Shown here: piece by piece, positions 35,953 to 48,960 of the stretch
Position numbering within the stretch: the stretch's first letter is position 1
How the letters are laid out: every line of letters begins with the position of its first letter
From: Cryptomeria japonica
Taxonomy: Eukaryota; Streptophyta; Pinopsida; Cupressales; Cupressaceae
NCBI RefSeq assembly: GCF_030272615.1
Contig: NC_081407.1
Location: forward strand, 316,786,456 to 316,850,455
DNA length: 64,000 nucleotides
Direction: 5' to 3'
Translations under genes and position numbers: made by a program
The notes under the pieces: model-generated
The model's database searches: none
Seen by the model: the letters and a program-made list of their open reading frames with translations, nothing else
Told to the model about the DNA's origin: nothing

Positions 35953-37611
35953 TGTGTGGGAGAAAAAGCGAGACTAGGTTATCATGCCCTAATCCTACCT
36001 TTTGACACACATTACGGAATACGAAAGAGCCTAGAGGTATCACACAATTGGCTACTTCTTTTTGTGAAAGAGAGAGCCACAAGCTACCTATTAGGATTTC
36101 TATTCCTTCGTTGTATTTGAAAGGTAAGATTATGCAAGTTCAATTCCTAACCCTAAAATGCAAGTATGAGCTAACAACAAGATTGCAGAATTGAACTTAA
36201 ACAATGGAAAGCTGTAAACACAAGGATAAAACAAGAATGCAGATGCGTACCCGGAGTCAAAATTTGACTAAAAATGTTCGGGATGGGGGCGCGGGCGCCA
36301 CTGTCCTGATTCTGTCCCGAAACTGCACCTGAAACTGCTGTTTTGCACTCTGGAAATTGTCTGAAATGCTGTCTGTCAGGAGGACCAGGGCGCCCAGCGC
36401 CTCTGTCCCAGGGACTAGGGCGCCCAGCGCCCCTGTCCTGGTAGGACCAGGGTGCCCCACGCCCCTGTCTTGGTATTTTGCTCTGCAATTTGGTGTGGGG
36501 TGTTGTCTCGGCCTGCTTTTTTCGGATCTGCAACCTGCGGCGTCGTCCGAGTCTCAAAACCTACACTTGTATCTGAAAAAAGGTTTTTGGGCAGCTATAT
36601 AGGGTTTTACCTTAGTCAAACCCCCGCTTTGGTGATTTCCACCTCCACGAATAGCCAAGTTGTATTGTAAAAGTAATGTGTGTGCAGACCTTGTGTGTGT
36701 GCAAGATCTAAAATGCAAGTAAGTAAACTAGAGCAACCTAGAAAGTAAACCCTAATTGCTTGTCAATGATAATGTAAATGCTCTAAATCAAGATGCAAAG
36801 TGATCTAAAGCATGAATAAATGAGATATTGAAGCTTATGCAAAGACATGAAAACAATATGAAATCATACCCAACCCCTAAGGGAGAGGTACAAGCCAATC
36901 TTCAGTCGGTAATCTCCTATTGTTCTTCAATGTCTTCCAAGCCCTAAATGGATGAATGGATTTGATAAATGCTTGATAGAGGGATGTTGAAAGTTGTTGA
37001 AGTCTTCAAAGATCTGCTCTTTCGCTGCATATGAGGTTCCTGAAAACAAAATTTCGATCCCTTCAAATGAAGAAAGAGAGCTCTTATGTATGAAACCCTA
37101 GGTCGCAATTTCGTCTTTTGGCCGACCTAGAGATTGAATCTCCCGCCAATTTCTTGGGGTTAAGCTTTATTTTATGATTGGATCGTGCTCCTAAAATTTT
37201 GAGAAAAATGTCCGGGACCATGTGCACTCCGGGCGCCATGGTCCCGACAACTTTTCACCAAATTTTCAGGGCCGTTAGATATGATGATTTTAGAGAGAAT
37301 CCCGAAGTTACAGGTGATTTCGAGATGTTTTGACCCCCGAAATCAAGCCCCCAAGTTTGAAATAGGACTTAATTAGGGTTTTTGATTAGATGATGTATTG
37401 GAGGAATAACATGAAAAGGGGCACACTTTAACGAAAGGGCCTGACTTTATGATGTGAAGGATGATGAAATAGGACCTTAGACCTAATTAATTTGATTAAT
37501 TAAGTGCTAAAGGAGAAATGCAATGCAAAATACAAACCGCGCCAAGGCGGGTGCTAAACTAGGTGTGAAATTGTATTGCCCTAGCAAGTGCGTACAATTT
37601 ACGACGCTACA
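35953..37611 (-). repeat. 3' LTR of Tat-2
   Basis: The LTR contains three GC-rich units (ACCAGGGCGCCCAGCGCC type) at 36,384, 36,414 and 36,445. It also has a hairpin-like GGGACCATG...CATGGTCCC near 37,214-37,245. Confidence 0.92.
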
Positions 37612-37626
37612 TTTAGCCCCCACTTT
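37612..37626 (-). promoter_or_regulatory. Polypurine tract of Tat-2
   Basis: The - strand reads AAAGTGGGGGCTAAA and abuts the LTR start. It primes plus-strand DNA synthesis in LTR elements. Confidence 0.85.
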
Positions 37627-38192
37627 AGCGGTCATATGAGTACTACGTGCATATGCAAGCTAAAGTACAGAAAGTAAACATCACTTGAAAAAGGATATAT
37701 CCATAAGTTGTCGGACGAAGCCCCCAGCGGTATCTGTAGTACACAGTTAGGAACCGCACCCTACAAAACACACGTTAGATCGCAAAATCACCTAATGCTT
37801 ACTAAGGAAAGTGATGAAACTTGTGAGTAGCTATATGCCCCCCCCTGTTTCGACTTGCTTATTAGGGAGGTGAAACAGGGTAGCATGTTTACTTACGACA
37901 AATTGTGTAATAGAGTATTGATGAGGGGTGTTCACTAAAAAGGCTTCATCAGAGCACTTTATGGAACATCCCGAGAGTAGGGGAATGAAAATACGATTCC
38001 TACGCAACAAACGGTTCGAAAATCGCATCTCCTAAACTCAAGTTATGATGAAATGAGTGATAGGGAAAAATTAGGGTTTTGAAAGTAAAGGTAAAGGAAT
38101 GAAAGTATATACCTTGAAAGTGACATTTGCATTTGTCACTTTGTTGATTTCTGAATATTGTTTATTGCAGCGGAGCCCACATAGCCATCATC
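37627..38192. other. Spacer between Tat-2 PPT and the antisense PMD gene
   Basis: No reading frame is supported. CCCTGTTTC (37,843) and GAAACAGGG (37,872-37,880) form a 9-bp stem with a 20-base loop. TATTGCAG just before the PMD start codon (about 38,163-38,170) may be a splice acceptor for a 5' leader exon. Confidence 0.5.
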
Positions 38193-40657
38193 ATGCCTTC
38201 ACAACGACCGGAGCGTCCCACGAGGATTGAGATCCTGCGACAGGCCGTGATCGACGACGAGCCACTGGACGAGGTGAGTTGACTAAACGTTGACTTTTGA
38301 TTTTCTGCATTTGACTTTCTGTGATCGTTTGCGGGCCCTGGAATCTGACCGTGGGTCCCACACAGGGCGCCATGGTCCCTGTGGGGCGCCATGGTCCCTG
38401 ATAGGGCGCCATGGTCCCTTTAGGGTGCCATGGTCCCTGACAGGGCGCCATGGTCCCAATCAGGCCTTGGCGAGAGATACCAGGGTTAGCATACGATGTT
38501 CGACAGTTTGCATGAATGATTTTGATGATTGAGTACTGATTATAGTTATGTTTTTGTGTTGCAGGGTCTCCCATACATGAGAGAGCATACGGCGGGGCAG
38601 ATTCTTCGCAGTTTGCGAGATCAGATTCCCCGGCTGACTCAGGCAGAGAGAGACACATTGTCGATCGTGGGTTTATGGTCTATGATTCTTATGTCGACCA
38701 TTCGATTTCATCCCACGATGCTGATGGCACTCATGGAGCGATGGGATCCTGACACATGCACGTTCCAGCTTCCAGTAGGGGAGATGACGGTGACACTTGA
38801 GGATGTGTACCACATTCTTCGCCTACCGATCAGAGGAGCTACCGTGACATATGCGACCGATCAGTCAGTAGAGGATCATCAGAGGGAGCAGGTATATTGC
38901 ATAGGGAGAGTCATGCCGAGTGAGATGAGAGGTCGTATCATGGTCAGCTGGCTCTTACATCCTACAGGATAGGTGCCCCTCATGAGACGTCTTATGATAG
39001 CCATCATTGCACTAGCTGTCTGCCCTAATGGGCGAGGTACGCACATGCATGGGGGTCTCACATGGTGCATCAGGGCTATGGAGAGACATAGGAGAGTATA
39101 CGCCTGGGATCGGAGTATGCTTGCACATCTCTATCACGACCTCAAGGAGTATGTTTTCGGACAGGGTTGCAGCTTGATGACATGCACACTTCTGCAGGTG
39201 TGGATATTTGAGCACTTTACATGCACCAGGCCTGTCGGCTATCCGATGAGTGCGGCTAGCGAGCGACCTAGGGTATTTGCTTATCCACTTACCAGCGAGT
39301 GGAGATTTGGAGATCTACTGTATTGGAGAGTGACATTTGACAGATTGACAACTGAGGTGACTGTGTGGAGACCATATCTGCGGATGCACAGATGGGATGG
39401 GATGGAGAGACAGTTAGCATGCTTATAGAGGAACCGCCTACTGAGAGGGCGATATCCACACATCATAGTCCCATTCTAATTTGACCGAGTGCGGAGGCAG
39501 TTTGGACTAGAGTAGTGTGTTCCAACCGATGTGCCCATCTACACTCGACACTCACGAGTCCTTCCCAGACCCAGAGTAGTAGCGAGACCTATGATAGATG
39601 ATATCGAGATCACAGATGTAGAGGGGTCCGACCAGGATGTGGTCACTGATTATGCTGCAGATCCCGAGGCACAGTGCAGGTATCTCTCATCGTTTATGAG
39701 ATCATACCCAGGACCTATCTTTCCACCAGATCACCCGACAGGCCACCCAGGCCCATGGAGACATGGAGACCGAGATGAGGATCAGGGATCTAGGTCGGAG
39801 GAGGGAGAGGGTCATGAGGAGGCAGGAGATCCTGATCCACCCACAGGGGATCAGCCTAGTGCCGAGGAAGAGGAGGATGATGACACAAATATAGATGAGG
39901 AGAACGAGGATGCAGGTGAGGATGCAGACGAGGATGAGGATAGAGATGATGAGGAGGGGTCAGATGCTGCTCCCCACCATTCAGGAGATGATACTATAGC
40001 CCTGGATCCTCCTCTTATTCCCCAAAAGGGGGAACATGAGGCGATACGGAGACCTGTTTCTAGTACGGGCCAGCCTACACCCATTGTGCACAGATTATTC
40101 GAGCGTGGGGAGCCTAGTAGTTCCCAGTCACAGATGCTACCATATCACGATCCCTACTGGCGTGAGGGAGATCCAGGTATAGTAGGTTTAAATTGATTGA
40201 TTAATGTTTTGATGATATAAAATGGTACTAATACATAATCTGTTCTACTGCTATAGCTAATGTTCAGGAGTGGCGTTCTCTGATCCAGCAAGCAGTGACA
40301 GATATCTCCACAACGGCGCAGATCCCTAGTTCCTCACAGGTTGCTTATAGACCTCAAGGGAACGCGGGTCGGCATGATGATTTATTTTCTCCATTTCGAG
40401 TACAGGTAGAGATATGGAGGGAGAGAGAGCGAGCTCTATCAGAGGACCTTCAGCGGTCATAGCGTGATCTAGCAGCAGCTCAGGCCGAAGCTACCTCGTA
40501 TCACGCGATCCTTATGGATAGGGATCATAGGAGTTCCTCTCGGAGCCATTCACGATCTATATCACGGTATACCCCTATGGGTCCACCTGCACGGCCGGAT
40601 CAGGAGGGAGCATCTAGTCGTCACTCTCCATCCACCAACCCTAGGGATAGGAGATGA
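38193..40657 (+). pseudogene. PMD-2: plant mobile domain pseudogene, antisense in Tat-2
   Basis: Three exons fit: 38,193-38,273 (27 codons, ends at GTGAGT), 38,565-40,176 (ends at GTATAG) and 40,257-40,657 (TGA). Exon 2 carries the plant mobile domain: PRLTQAERDTLSIVGLW, ALMERWDPDTCTFQLPVGE, MTVTLEDVYHILRLPI, MLAHLYHDLKEY, LLQVWIFEHF, VWRPYLRMHRW and RVRRQFGLE. It is followed by a long acidic tail (EDADEDEDRDDEEGS) and a GP/RS-rich end. In-frame stops at about 38,970, 39,426, 39,478 and 39,510, plus one in exon 3, break it; several are TAG where CAG (Gln) is plausible. PMD proteins such as MAIL1 and MAIN act with a PP7-type phosphatase in silencing. In transposons the role is unknown; this copy lies opposite to pol, as PMD-1 does in Tat-1. 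Confidence 0.85.
38362..38457. repeat. 19/20-bp minisatellite in PMD-2 intron 1
   Basis: GGGCGCCATGGTCCC (one copy with GGGTGCC) starts at 38,365, 38,384, 38,404, 38,423 and 38,443. The same 15-mer occurs once in each Tat-2 LTR (37,231 and 48,351). Confidence 0.92.
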
Positions 40658-41360
<703 letters not shown>

Positions 41361-44300
41361 TTAAGCGTAGTATCTACGCAAGTGCATAGCGTTTATAAGG
41401 TCTTTAAGAGACGTATCGTCTACACCCGCTAGTTTGTAAGCACCTGATCCATAATCTTCAATAACGATATACGGTCCAAGCCAATTAGGACTAAATTTTC
41501 CCTTTTCTTCAGGTAAGGCATTCACATTGCGTTGATTCTCATAGAGCACTAAGTCACCCACTGAGAAGGAATGTTGAATAACCTTATCATTATAGCTTCG
41601 TTGTAGAGTTTTGTGATACGCTTGAATATGCTCAAGAGCATTTATACGCTGTTCATCAAGCATCTCAAGTTGTTGAAGTCTTTTTTCTCTATAAGCGTCA
41701 TCATCTACTATACCTCTGAGAGAAATTCTAAGTGACGAAATCTCTAATTCTAAAGGCATAATAGCATCAGCACCATAAACAAGATTATAAGGTGTAGTTC
41801 CGGTAGCAATTCGTACGCTTGTTCGGTAGGCCCAAAGAGCATAGATTAGCTGAGTACTCCAATCCTTACCATGCTTATTCACAGTTTTATGAAGAATTTG
41901 TTCAATTATCTTATTAGATGATTCGGCTTGACCATTTGATTGAGGATAGTATGGTGTAGAAAATCGATGTTTTATATGATACTTCTCAAGGAATTTCTTC
42001 ACGTCCTTGTTCTTAAATGATGTCCCATTATCAGAGATTATAGTGGAAGATATCCCAAATCGAGAAATAATGTTTTCTAGAAGAAATCGACAAATCACTT
42101 CAGTAGTAGTAGAGCGAAGGGGAACGACTTCTACCCACTTTGTAAAGTAATCTGTTGCGGTGATAATGAAAGTATGTCCTTGAGATGAAGGAGGGGAGAT
42201 TTTACCAATAAGATCCAGCCCCCATGCAAAGAAAGGCCAAGAAGCTACATGAGAACGAAGTTCTTGGGCAGGAGCATGAATCAAATTGTTGTGTTGTTGA
42301 CATTGATGACATTTTTTAACAAATGAAAAATAATCCTGCTGCATAGTTTGCCAATAATATCCCATGCGAAGCAATCTTTGAACCAAGGATTTGCCTCCAA
42401 AATGCCCCCCACAGGCACCTGAATGTGCCTCTTCAAGAGCAATAGGGATTTTCGATTTATTAAGACAACGAAGGAGAAGACCGTTATAACCCCTTCGGTA
42501 TAGAATATTAGAAAGAATGATATATCTAGCGGACAGCTTGCGAACTCTAGCCCTAGTGTTCCTATTAGCGGAATCAGGAAAGGTACCATCAGTCAAGTCT
42601 CTTACAATATGCGAATACCATTCACCTGAGTCTATAAAGTCACAACATGTCACCAAGCTAGAATCGTCTACAATAGCTGGAGAAATAAGGTTGTGAATAA
42701 CAAATTTAAGATCAACCATAGGGTCCTCTAAAGATACCAAAGAAGCCACACATGCCATTGCGTCCGCATGTCGATTATCTTTTCGAGGGATAGGTTCCAT
42801 GGTGTAAGAATCAAATTTTTGTAACAAAGAGATAGCAAGGTCTTTATATTGTGATAATTTGTCTTGTTTCGCTTGATATAGTCCTGTTACTTGTCTTATA
42901 ATCAATTGAGAATCTCCAAAAATATGTATGTGTTTTATATTCAAAGCTAAGGCTGCCTTTATTCCTGCTATAAGAGCCTCATACTCAGCAATGTTATTGG
43001 TACATAGGAAATTGAGACGATAAGATAAGGGAATAGACTTCTTTGTAGGAGAAATCAGAACAACACCTGCCCCCGATCCCGTACGACACTTAGAGCCATC
43101 AAAGTATAACTCCCAAGTTTCATCTTTCTCTGTACAAAGGATGAAGTCGTCAGGAAAAGACTCAGAGTTAGGGAAGGAGAAAGGTGAAGGGGCCTCAGCT
43201 AGGTGATCGGTCAATGCTTGCCTTTTAATTGCTCTTTGTGAAACAAATTTAAGGTCAAATTCAGTTAACATCATAACCCACTTAGCTAGGCGTCCTAATA
43301 AATCAGTTTTAGAGAAAAGATGCTTCAAAGGATCAAACTTTATTATGACGTGGACTTCTGAATTTAAGAGATAATGTCTCAATTTCTGAGTCGCAAACAC
43401 CAAGGCCAAGCATTGTCTTTCTATCGCAGAATATCAGGTCTCATAATCGAGTAAGGTACGACTTATATAATAAACCAGACACTCCTTACCATCTTTATCA
43501 TGTTGTGCCAATAATGCTGCAAGAGCATGAGTGGAAGCAGCTGTATAAAGAAGCAAGTGTTGAAAAGGTTCGGCCGGTCGAAGGATAGGAGGATTAGCCA
43601 GATACACTTTTAAATCTTCAAATGCTTGCTGACAATCTTCATTCCATTGAAAAGTGATATTCTTTTTGAGAAGTTGAGTAAAAGGAAAAATACGATCCAA
43701 AAGTTGAGATACAAACCTACGAATAGCTTGAATCTTTCCTTGTAAGCTTTTGAGTTGAGACACATTTCGAGGAGGTGGCATGTTGACAATAGCATCTATT
43801 TTCTTAGTATCCACCTCAATTCCACGATGCGAAACTATGAATCCTAATAGTTTTCCACTATCCACACCAAAAACACATTTTCGGGGATTCAAGCGCATGT
43901 GATATTTACGAATCCTTTCAAAGATTTGACAAAGGATTTTAATATGATCTATGTGAAGAATGGATTTGGCCAAAATATCATCAACATAATCTTCTAAAAT
44001 CTTATGCATATAATCATGAAAGATAAGGGTCATCGCTCGTTGATAAGTTGCACCGGCATTTTTAAGTCCAAAAGGCATCATTATCCAACAAAACGTACCC
44101 CAAGGAGTGGTGAAAGCAGTTTTGAATTGATCTTGAGGGATAATGTAAATTTGATTGTATCCTGAAAAACCATCCATGAAGGATAACAAGGCATGTCCTG
44201 TCGTAGAATCAACTATCATGTCAATGTTTGGAAGAGGGAAATCATCTTTTAAAGAAGCCTTATTTAAATCTCAGAAATCGGTACACATTCTTATTTTATT

Positions 44301-46907
44301 ATCTGGTTTAGCCACAACGACAATATTTGAAATCCACGGGGAATAATCAATAGGGCGGATAAATCCAGCCTCCAATAATTTTTCAATCTCAGCCTTAACA
44401 AGCAGAGCCACCTTAGGATTCATCTTTCAAATCTTTTGTTTCACGGGCTTAGCATCAGGAACTAAGACAATGTTATGAGTAACAATCTTAGGATCTATAC
44501 CAGGCATGTCAGAGTATGTCCAAGCAAAGATCTCGGGAAATTCATGCAATAAATCTTCATATTGTTTTTGTTCCTCTTCATCTAAACATTTTCCAATTTT
44601 AATAACTTTTTCTTCATTGCAAGGATCCATCTTAACATTAGTGGTGTCACTTATGAGAAGATTACTTTGTTGAGGAGGATCATTTAACTGAGGGAATTCT
44701 TTCACAATCTCATCATTATCAATCTCTTTTCCAAAATAGGCTTCAGTGTTCAAACAATAAGGGAGTCCCCTATTGTGATGATAATGAGGAAGAGCATCAT
44801 ATGCTCCTAAAAACTCAGCTAAAGCATCATCGGTAGGGAAAACATCAAAAGCACAAGCACACGAAGGATCCTCCTCAATGTACTCAGGGTGTTGCATTGA
44901 TAGAGATGTAGAAATAGCATTAACACTAATACATGGTCTCTTAGAAGCTTTAGTACGCTTGCAGGGATTATAGCCAAGTCCAAAGGCATAATTGTGAAGA
45001 TTATTCTCTAGAGGAACTTTTATCCCTTGTTCGTGAGCGCCACAACCATTTCCATGATACCCATGCTTAGCAAAAATGCGAAAACCACGACCATAACGAT
45101 CAGCCATTTCAGAAAGAGAAGGCGGTTTTTCATAAGACAAAGAATCAAACTCTTCAGAATTAGAGGTGTGAGGAGAAGAAGTTTGAGAAGCGGCCACAAA
45201 ATTATTACTCATAGGCTCAGGTAATGTTGATTGATTTTTAGCTTCTTCCTTCTTTTCAGCTTTAAGCTCTCTAGAAGGAACCTTATATTCACCTACAAAG
45301 GTGGGATTAAAATCGAGGGATCCCCAATCGTCGTCTGCGAGAACCTTCTCAGGATCAAAATCCTTCTTATGTGTAGTTTCAAGTCGAGGAGAGTCTTCTT
45401 CAGGAGCTCCAGACTCCTCCAAAGAATTTTGATCATCAGAGAGCGAGGATTCATCGATAGGTATCTTGTTTAAAGAGTCATCACTAGACGAGGACGGCTT
45501 AGAAGAACCCCCTTTGGAAGTAGATGTTTGTAAACAAGCTTGGAAATTAGTATCACCTATCAAGGTATATGTCTTATTGTTATAGATAAACTTAACTTGT
45601 CTGTGCAATGTAGAGGGGACAGCTTGCATACTGTGAATCCAAGGTCTCCCTAATAACAAGTTGTATGTTAGATTTCCCGACATAACATGGATAGGAGTAG
45701 GCAAAGTAACAGGCCCCACTGTGATGGGTAAGGTGATAGTACCTAATGAATTTTTAGCCACATTATCAAAGCCTCGAATAGGATGAGAGTCCGGCTTAAT
45801 TAGGGATGTATCCACATTCATCTTATGCAAAAGATTAATGCTACACACATTAAGACCAGAGCCATTATCTACTAGTGTTCGTCTTATAGCAGTGTCTTTC
45901 ATGATAACCACAATCATCAAGGGATCATATTGATGTTGAATTTCACTAGTAGGCAACTCATCTTGGGTAAACACAATTTGAGCTTTAGGATTCATCACAG
46001 AGTTAACCAAAGATGCTATATTACTAGATGTATTCGGTGGAGGAACATTCAAATCTTTCAAGGCATCTTGTAACATTCCATGATGAGCGGAAGAAGTTTG
46101 AATCAAATCCCAAAGGGATATCTTAGCAGGGGTAACTTTAAGTTGTTCTATGAGATCATATTCCTTACTAAGAACTTGTGAAATACGGGGAGCTTGCGGA
46201 AGAATTTGTTGAGGATTTGGAAGAGAAACTGGAATAACAGGAGGAGGACTAGGCTGCCTATTATTTCTGGTATGATAAGTATGGGAAACCGCATGATAAC
46301 TCTCTCTAGTTATTTGCTTGGCATAACTATAAGGACTTATAGGTTTTCTTCCTTGCACAGTGATGATTGGTTTATTCGGAGTACGAAAGGAATCATGATC
46401 ATACCCTCCTTGGACAGTAAGGAGAGGTGATTTAGGACCTTGAAAGGTAGGAGAAGGATAAGCACCTTGGACTTCAAAGAGAGGCTTTTTATGCTCATTT
46501 AAATTTATCATGTTAACCAATTTAGAAGTCTTGTTCTTGTTTAAAGATTTTGATAAAGCCACAAAGTCATCAAGAGCATCATCCAACAAAGTATGGTCAT
46601 AGTTATCAAAAGGTTTATCTTTTGGTTCGAAAGGAGATATCTCTTCATAGAGGGGATTGTTGAAAACAACCATGTTACTAGATTTAGTGGAAGAGTTGAT
46701 AGGAATGTACCCTTGAGAGGAATCATTCAACTTATCTTTCTCATCACAACGAAATGGCATAGTAACAAGGTTTATGAATTTTTGGTAAAATGAAGGTTTG
46801 GCATCTTTAGGGTTCAAAAACTCATCTAAAGCTTCATCTAATTCATCTTGGCTATACTCATAATAATCATCATAAGCATGAACATTTTGCAAATAAAAGT
46901 CTGACAT
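41361..46907 (-). pseudogene. Tat-2 polyprotein: protease, RT, RNase H, archaeal-type RNase H, integrase
   Basis: One frame of 1,848 codons runs from ATG 46,907 to TAA 41,361 and is interrupted only by TGA at 44,427, 44,271 and 43,434. All three sit where Arg (CGA) is expected (KQKI.K, CTDF.DLN, DYET.YSA). Domains: an N-terminal linker with three VQG repeats and the conserved YDLIEQLKVTPAKISLWDL; retropepsin with DNGSGLNV and a late LLGRPWIH; RT with CTDF, FGLKNAG and YVDDILAKS; RNase H; second RNase H with FDGSK, EYEAL, GDSQ and HADAM; integrase with H-H-C-C (AHSGACGGHF, CHQC), TDYFTKW, SDNGTSF and NGQAESSNK, so D-D-E is complete; and a C-terminal YGSGAYKL. Catalytic residues are all present. 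Capsid and CCHC knuckle are not found. Confidence 0.93.
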
Positions 46908-47054
46908 TTTGAAATGAAAGTTGCATGAAAATTAAACACACAATGCAAAGAAACACACACTTTTTTTTTCCTTTTTAATGAAAATGAAATGAAAACACAC
47001 TAAATCTAGATCTAGATCTAACAAATGCAATGCAAGAGGAAGCAAAGATAGATT

Positions 47055-47070
47055 CATGTCAGGTTCACCA
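47055..47070 (-). promoter_or_regulatory. Primer-binding site of Tat-2
   Basis: The - strand reads TGGTGAACCTGACATG, three bases after the 5' LTR end. TGGTGAACC is the complement of a tRNA ending GGTTCACCA; which tRNA is not determined. It differs from the iMet site of the gag-only array. Confidence 0.75.
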
Positions 47071-47073
47071 AAA

Positions 47074-48731
47074 TGTGTGGGAGAAAAAGCGAGACTAGGT
47101 TATCATGCCCTAATCCTACCTTTTGACACACATTACGGAATACGAAAGAGCCTAGAGGTATCACACAATTGACTACTTCTTTTTGTGAAAGAGAGAGCCA
47201 CGGGCTACCTATTAGGATTTCTATTCCTTCGTTGTATTTGAAAGGTAAGATTATGCAAGTTCAATTCCTAACCCTAAAATGCAAGTATGAGCTAACAACA
47301 AGATTGCAGAATTGAACTTAAACAATGGAAAGCTATAAACACAAGGATAAAACAAGAATGCAGATGCGTACCCAGAGTCAAAATTTGACTAAAAATGTTC
47401 GGGACGGGGGCGCGGGCGCCACTGTCCTGATTCTGTCCTGGAACTGCACCTGAAACTGCTGTTTTGCACTCTGGAAACTGTCTGAAATGTTGTCTGTCAG
47501 GAGGACCAGGGAGCCCAGCGCCTCTGTCCCAGGGACCAGGGCGCCCAGCGCCCCTGTCCTGGCAGGACCAGGGCGCCCCACGCCCCTGTCCTGGTATTTT
47601 GCTCTGCAATTTGGTGTGGGGTGCTGTCTCGACCTGCTTTTTCCGGATCTGCAACCTGTAGCGTCGTCCGAGTCTCGAAACCTGCACTTGTATCTGAAAA
47701 AGGTGTTTGGGCGGCTATATAGGGTTTTACCTTAGTCAAACCCCCGCTTCGGTGATTTCCACCTCCACGAATAGCCAAGTTGTATTGTAAAAGTAATGTG
47801 TGTGCAAACCTTGTGTGTGTGCAAGATCTAAAATGCAAGTAAGCAAACTAGAGCAACCTAGAAAGTAAACCCTAATTGCTTGTCAATGATAATGTAAATG
47901 CTCTAAATCAAGATGCAAAGTGATCTAAAGCATGAATAAATGAGATATTGAAGCTTATGCAAAGACATGAAAACAATATGAAATCATACCCAACCCCCAA
48001 GGGAGAGGTACAAGCCAATCTTCAGTCGGTAATCTCCTATTGTTCTTCAATGTCTTCCAAGCCCTAAATGGATGAATGGATTTGATAAATGCTTGATAGA
48101 GGGATGTTGAAAGTTGTTGAAGTCTTCAAAGATCTGCTCTTTTGCTGCATATGAGGTTCCTGAAAACAAAATTCTGATCCCTTCAAATGAAGAAAGAGAG
48201 CTCTTATGTATGAAACCCTAGGTCGCAATTTCGTCTTTTGGCCGACCTAGAGATTGAATCTCCTGCCAATTTCTTGGGGTTAAGCTTTATTTTATGATTG
48301 GATCGTGCTCCTAAAATTTCGGGAAAAATGTCCGGGACCATGTGCACTCCGGGCGCCATGGTCCCGACAACTTTTCACCAAATTTTCAGGGCCGTCAGAT
48401 ATGATGATTTTAGAGAGAATCCCGAAGTTACAGGTGATTTCGAGATGTTTTGACCCTCGAAATCAAACCCCCAAGTTCGAAATAGGACTTAATTAAGGTT
48501 TTTGATTAGATGATGTATTGGAGGAATAACATGAAAAGGGGCACACTTTAACGAAAGGGCCCGACTTTATGATGTGAAGGATGATGAAATAGGACCTTAG
48601 ACCTAATTAATTTGATTAATTAAGTGCTAAAGGAGAAATGCAATGCAAAATGCAAACTGCGCCAAGGCGGGTGCTAAACTAGGTGTGAAATTGTATTGCC
48701 CTAGCAAGTGCGTACAATTTACGATGCTACA
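47074..48731 (-). repeat. 5' LTR of Tat-2
   Basis: It pairs with 35,953-37,611 at about 97 percent identity by eye and retains the GC-rich triple repeat and the GGGCGCCATGGTCCC word (48,351). Confidence 0.92.
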
Positions 48732-48960
48732 AATAATAACAATAACAATAATAATAATAATAATAATAATAATAGTAGCCATCAATCTAATCGAAACTTT
48801 ATTAAAATACACATTGATGAAATTAAAATTTATTAAACTAACAAAATTCTTAATAATATATCTATTTTTAACTATTCTAAATCATCCTTACTCACAAATT
48901 CCTCTTAGTACACCCATTAACTTAAATACCATTGCTAATTATATTCTTATGAAGAGATGG
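48732..48960. repeat. Right remainder of the 286-bp repeat split by Tat-2
   Basis: It resumes with an AAT/AAC run, then AGCCATCAATCTAATCG and ACTCACAAATTCC as in 35,620-35,760. It continues into a segment (48,856-48,951) that recurs at 55,238-55,334. Confidence 0.85.
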
